A DNA stretch of 64,000 nucleotides from Serratia inhibens. Its GTDB lineage: Bacteria; Pseudomonadota; Gammaproteobacteria; Enterobacterales; Enterobacteriaceae. The translations under genes and the position numbers were made by a program. Shown here piece after piece: positions 61,588-64,000 of this stretch (the stretch's first letter is position 1; each line of letters starts with the position of its first letter). The notes beneath the pieces are model-generated. The model had not been told where the DNA came from, did no database searches, and worked only from the letters and a program-made list of their open reading frames with translations. The stretch is from assembly GCF_003591175.1 (NCBI RefSeq), contig NZ_QYYG01000007.1, positions 124,001-188,000 of the forward strand, read 5' to 3'.

Positions 61588-61989
61588 ATGGCAGAACAAC
61601 CACAAGTTCGTGCACAGGGCCCCGCCAAAGGGGTCCTGGATGTCGCCCAGCGCATCATCACCATTCTGGTGAGTATGGTTGAAACCCGGGTGCGCCTGGC
61701 GGTTGTCGAGCTGGAAGAGGAGAAAGCCAATCTCATTCAGTTGCTGATCATGGCCGGCATGACCCTGCTGTTCACCGCATTCGGCCTGATGAGCCTGCTG
61801 ATCCTGATTTTCTGGGCCATTGACCCTATCTACCGCCTGATGGCGTTAGGTGTCACCACGGGCGTACTGCTGTTCCTGGCCATTTTCGGCGCCATCTGGA
61901 CGCTGGTCAAAGCACGCCGCTCCACCCTGTTGGGCGCTACGCGCAAACAGTTGGAGATCGACCGTTCCGAGCTGGAGGGCGAAAAATGA
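61588..61989 (+). CDS. yqjE: DUF1469 inner membrane protein YqjE
   Basis: 133 residues with two membrane segments (LLIMAGMTLLFTAFGLMSLL and a second near 80-100) and a phage-holin-like DUF1469 fold. Function unknown. Starts two bases after yqjD and overlaps yqjK (ATGA). Confidence 0.92.
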   Translation: MAEQPQVRAQGPAKGVLDVAQRIITILVSMVETRVRLAVVELEEEKANLIQLLIMAGMTLLFTAFGLMSLLILIFWAIDPIYRLMALGVTTGVLLFLAIFGAIWTLVKARRSTLLGATRKQLEIDRSELEGEK

Positions 61990-62273
61990 ACCGCCGTCGC
62001 TACCTGGAGTGGAGAAAAGAGAAACTGATTCGGCAGATCCAGCAACAACGGCTGGATCTGGCCGAAAACAAAACTCTGTGGCTGGAAAAAACCGAACGCA
62101 TCGATCGCGGCTGGCAAACCCTTTTCGGCCTGCGCAAATACCTGGTTGTCGGCTCCAGCGTGATGGCGCTTTACGGCATCCGCCACCCAAGCAAACTGAT
62201 TCGCTGGTCACGCCGCGCCTTTGGCATCTTCGGTACTATCCGATTGATCCAGAAAACCTTTTCTTCCAAGTAA
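61986..62273 (+). CDS. yqjK: YqjK-like small protein
   Basis: 95 residues, basic (MNRRRYLEWRKEKLIRQIQQ), with one hydrophobic segment near 50-62. YqjK family, function unknown. Overlaps the yqjE stop. Ends the yqjC-D-E-K set; there is a short T-run after the stop but no clear hairpin. Confidence 0.88.
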   Translation: MNRRRYLEWRKEKLIRQIQQQRLDLAENKTLWLEKTERIDRGWQTLFGLRKYLVVGSSVMALYGIRHPSKLIRWSRRAFGIFGTIRLIQKTFSSK

Positions 62274-62376
62274 ATCCCCCTTTTTTATTCAACGCTTTCG
62301 TCGTTACGCCCGCTTTTTCACAGAAATTCATTCTTTCTGTCGATAAAGGCTGGGCAACTTTCTGATTCCCCATTAT

Positions 62377-62444
62377 TTGTTAGCAGACTATAGATTCAGT
62401 TTTTTTGAAAAAATACGACAGTTTTACTTGCTAACAACTGAATC
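62377..62444. repeat. Interlocked inverted repeats upstream of yqjF
   Basis: Arms TTGTTAGCA (62377-62385) with TGCTAACAA (62429-62437), and GATTCAGTT (62393-62401) with AACTGAATC (62436-62444), are each perfect nine-base inverted repeats. They interlock as A B A' B'. They stand about 130-190 bases before yqjF and could be regulator sites. Confidence 0.55.
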
Positions 62445-62569
62445 GCTTCCCGATTAACATTCACTCCATCAAACGCATAACGGGCAGGACAGGGTCAGAA
62501 ACCCGACATACCGCCCGCTAACATGGTCAACGCCAAGACTGGCGAACTAAAATCACTTTGGAGTAGATG

Positions 62570-62965
62570 ATGAAAAAATTAGAAGATACAGGTTTGCTGG
62601 TTGCTCGTATTCTGATGCCAATCCTGTTTATCGTGGCAGGTTACGGCAAAATGGGTGATGCCTATGCCGGCACCCAGCAATACATGCAGGCGATGGGCGT
62701 ACCTGGCTTCTTGCTGCCGCTGACCATCTTGCTGGAGTTTGGCGGTGGCCTGGCAATTCTGTTCGGTTTCCTGACCCGCACCGTGGCGCTGTTCACTGCC
62801 GGTTTTACCCTTCTGACCGCGGTACTGTTCCATACCAACTTTGCGGACGGCGTAAACCAGCTGATGTTCATGAAGAACCTGACTATCGCCGGTGGCTTCA
62901 TCGTACTGGCGATTGCCGGCCCGGGCGGTTTCAGTATCGACCGTCTTCTGAACAAAAAGTGGTAA
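62570..62965 (+). CDS. yqjF: DoxX-family membrane protein YqjF
   Basis: 131 residues with four membrane segments, DoxX family. Conserved blocks: MKKLEDTGLLVARILMPILF, GVPGFLLPLTILLEFGGGLA and GFSIDRLLNKKW at the end. In E. coli it is induced by nitroaromatics through the LysR-type YhaJ. ATG 62570 has GGAG six bases upstream and matches E. coli; the ATG one codon earlier is too close to it. Confidence 0.92.
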   Translation: MKKLEDTGLLVARILMPILFIVAGYGKMGDAYAGTQQYMQAMGVPGFLLPLTILLEFGGGLAILFGFLTRTVALFTAGFTLLTAVLFHTNFADGVNQLMFMKNLTIAGGFIVLAIAGPGGFSIDRLLNKKW

Positions 62966-63038
62966 GCTTCTAATACCGACTCAGGGGTCCGGCATGCCGG
63001 GCCCTTCTGCTTTTCACTCGGACACTAAGGAGATCATC

Positions 63039-64000
63039 ATGGGACAACTCGTCGATGGCGTTTGGCAAGACATCTGGTATGACACATCGTCCACCGGAGG
63101 CCGTTTCAAACGCTCAACCTCCCAGTTCCGCAACTGGGTGACCGCAGACGGCCAGCCGGGCGAACACGGTACCGGCGGTTTTAAAGCGGAGAAAGATCGT
63201 TATCACCTGTATGTTTCACTCGCCTGTCCTTGGGCGCACCGCACTTTGCTGATGCGCAAGCTGAAAGGGTTGGAGCAGATTATCCCGGTTTCCGTGGTAC
63301 ACCCGCTGATGCTGGAAAACGGCTGGACCTTCGGCCAGGACTTCCCTGAAACGACCGGCGACAGCCTCTATCACTCAGACTTTCTCTATCAGCTTTACCT
63401 GCGCGCCGATGAACACTATACCGGCCGCGTAACGGTACCGGTGCTGTGGGACAAACAGCAGCAGACCATCGTCAGCAATGAATCCGCCGACATCATCCGC
63501 ATGTTCAACAGTGCATTTGACGGTGCCGGCGCTCGCGCGGGGGATTATTATCCCCACGACCTGCGCGGCAAAATCGATGAGCTGAACGGTTGGATTTATG
63601 ACCAGGTGAATAACGGTGTGTACAAGGCCGGTTTCGCCACCAGCCAGGAAGCCTATGACGAAGCGGTGAATGCGTTGTTTGACGCGTTGGCGCGGCTGGA
63701 GCAGATCCTGGGCCAACACCGTTACCTGACCGGCGATCGCCTGACCGAGGCCGACCTGCGCCTGTGGACCACGTTGGTGCGCTTCGATCCGGTGTATGTC
63801 ACCCATTTTAAATGCGACAAACACCGCATCAGCGATTATCTCAACCTGTACGGCTTCCTGCGCGATATCTACCAGATGCCGGGCATCGCCGAAACGGTTA
63901 GCCTGCCGCACATCCGCAACCATTATTACCGTAGCCACACCACTATCAATCCGCACGGCATTATTTCCATCGGGCCGGCGCAGGATCTGGACGAGCCACA
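63039..64000 (+). CDS. yqjG: Glutathionyl-hydroquinone reductase YqjG (3' end cut)
   Basis: Reduces glutathionyl-hydroquinones to hydroquinone with glutathione (xi-class GST). 320 residues are visible, about eight short of the E. coli 328. The active Cys63 lies in YVSLACPWAHRTLLMRKL. The C-terminal GST domain includes LTGDRLTEADLRLWTTLVRF. Start MGQLVDGVWQDIWYDTSSTG is preceded by AAGGAGATCATC. It follows yqjF, as in E. coli, and continues past the window edge. Confidence 0.94.
   Translation, partial: MGQLVDGVWQDIWYDTSSTGGRFKRSTSQFRNWVTADGQPGEHGTGGFKAEKDRYHLYVSLACPWAHRTLLMRKLKGLEQIIPVSVVHPLMLENGWTFGQDFPETTGDSLYHSDFLYQLYLRADEHYTGRVTVPVLWDKQQQTIVSNESADIIRMFNSAFDGAGARAGDYYPHDLRGKIDELNGWIYDQVNNGVYKAGFATSQEAYDEAVNALFDALARLEQILGQHRYLTGDRLTEADLRLWTTLVRFDPVYVTHFKCDKHRISDYLNLYGFLRDIYQMPGIAETVSLPHIRNHYYRSHTTINPHGIISIGPAQDLDEP

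Overview
The window looks like a chromosomal segment of a Serratia-type member of the Enterobacterales. Nearly every gene has a close E. coli counterpart. The gene order tolC / ygiBC / ygiD-zupT-ribB, hldE-glnE-ygiF, ygiM-cca-uppP-folB-plsY-tsaD-rpsU-dnaG-rpoD-mug-ileX, fadH-rlmG-ygjP-ygjR-alx-sstT-ygjV-uxaAC-exuTR-yqjA-mzrA-yqjCDEK-yqjF-yqjG follows the E. coli 65-70 min region. Codon use, GC-rich third positions and an intergenic palindrome of the Serratia/Yersinia kind fit this. I see no prophage, integrase, intact insertion sequence or CRISPR array. The species assignment rests on remembered family sequences, not on a search.

Layout. 1-2459 (minus strand) is the nudF-yqiB-cpdA-yqiA operon. 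tolC follows at 2745. 4398-10669 is a dihydroxyacetone/glycerol island: dhaR on plus, then gldA-dhaK-dhaL-dhaM on minus, convergent with dhaR, with a perfect double operator upstream of gldA. Next are ygiB-ygiC, ygiD, zupT (no canonical start codon), ribB under an FMN riboswitch, ubiK, yjeH, hldE-glnE-ygiF, ygiM, cca, uppP, folB, plsY and tsaD. The rpsU-dnaG-rpoD macromolecular synthesis operon runs to 33111, followed by mug and tRNA-Ile2 (CAU). 33962-43148 is the most accessory stretch: a DUF1127 protein, an HPP membrane protein, a YfcF-type GST, a GABA catabolic cluster (permease-gabD-gabT with divergent gabR) and an orphan ABC-F ATPase. 43451 onward is the fadH-to-sstT block with a HigBA toxin-antitoxin pair and a Mn2+/pH-type (yybP-ykoY) leader before alx. 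Then come the hexuronate genes uxaA-uxaC / exuT-exuR, an unrecognised secreted protein, the envelope-stress pair yqjA-mzrA, the yqjC-D-E-K stress membrane genes, yqjF and a 3'-truncated yqjG.

How the parts work together. GldA oxidises glycerol to dihydroxyacetone and the PTS-coupled DhaKLM phosphorylates it to DHAP, under DhaR. GabT and GabD turn GABA into succinate under the MocR-type GabR, with a HAAAP-type permease where GabP would be expected. UxaC and UxaA, with ExuT and ExuR, feed hexuronates to 2-keto-3-deoxygluconate. Most other genes are housekeeping: LPS heptose, glutamine synthetase control, tRNA CCA-adding and t6A, undecaprenyl recycling, folate, primase and sigma-70.

No clearly new multi-gene system is evident. 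The best leads for a second look are the non-AUG start of zupT, the DhaR-type double operator, a FadR-like site before fadH, interlocked inverted repeats before yqjF, the secreted 148-residue protein, the orphan ABC-F protein, the permease of the gab cluster, and an IS200/IS605-end-like hairpin after ygiD.
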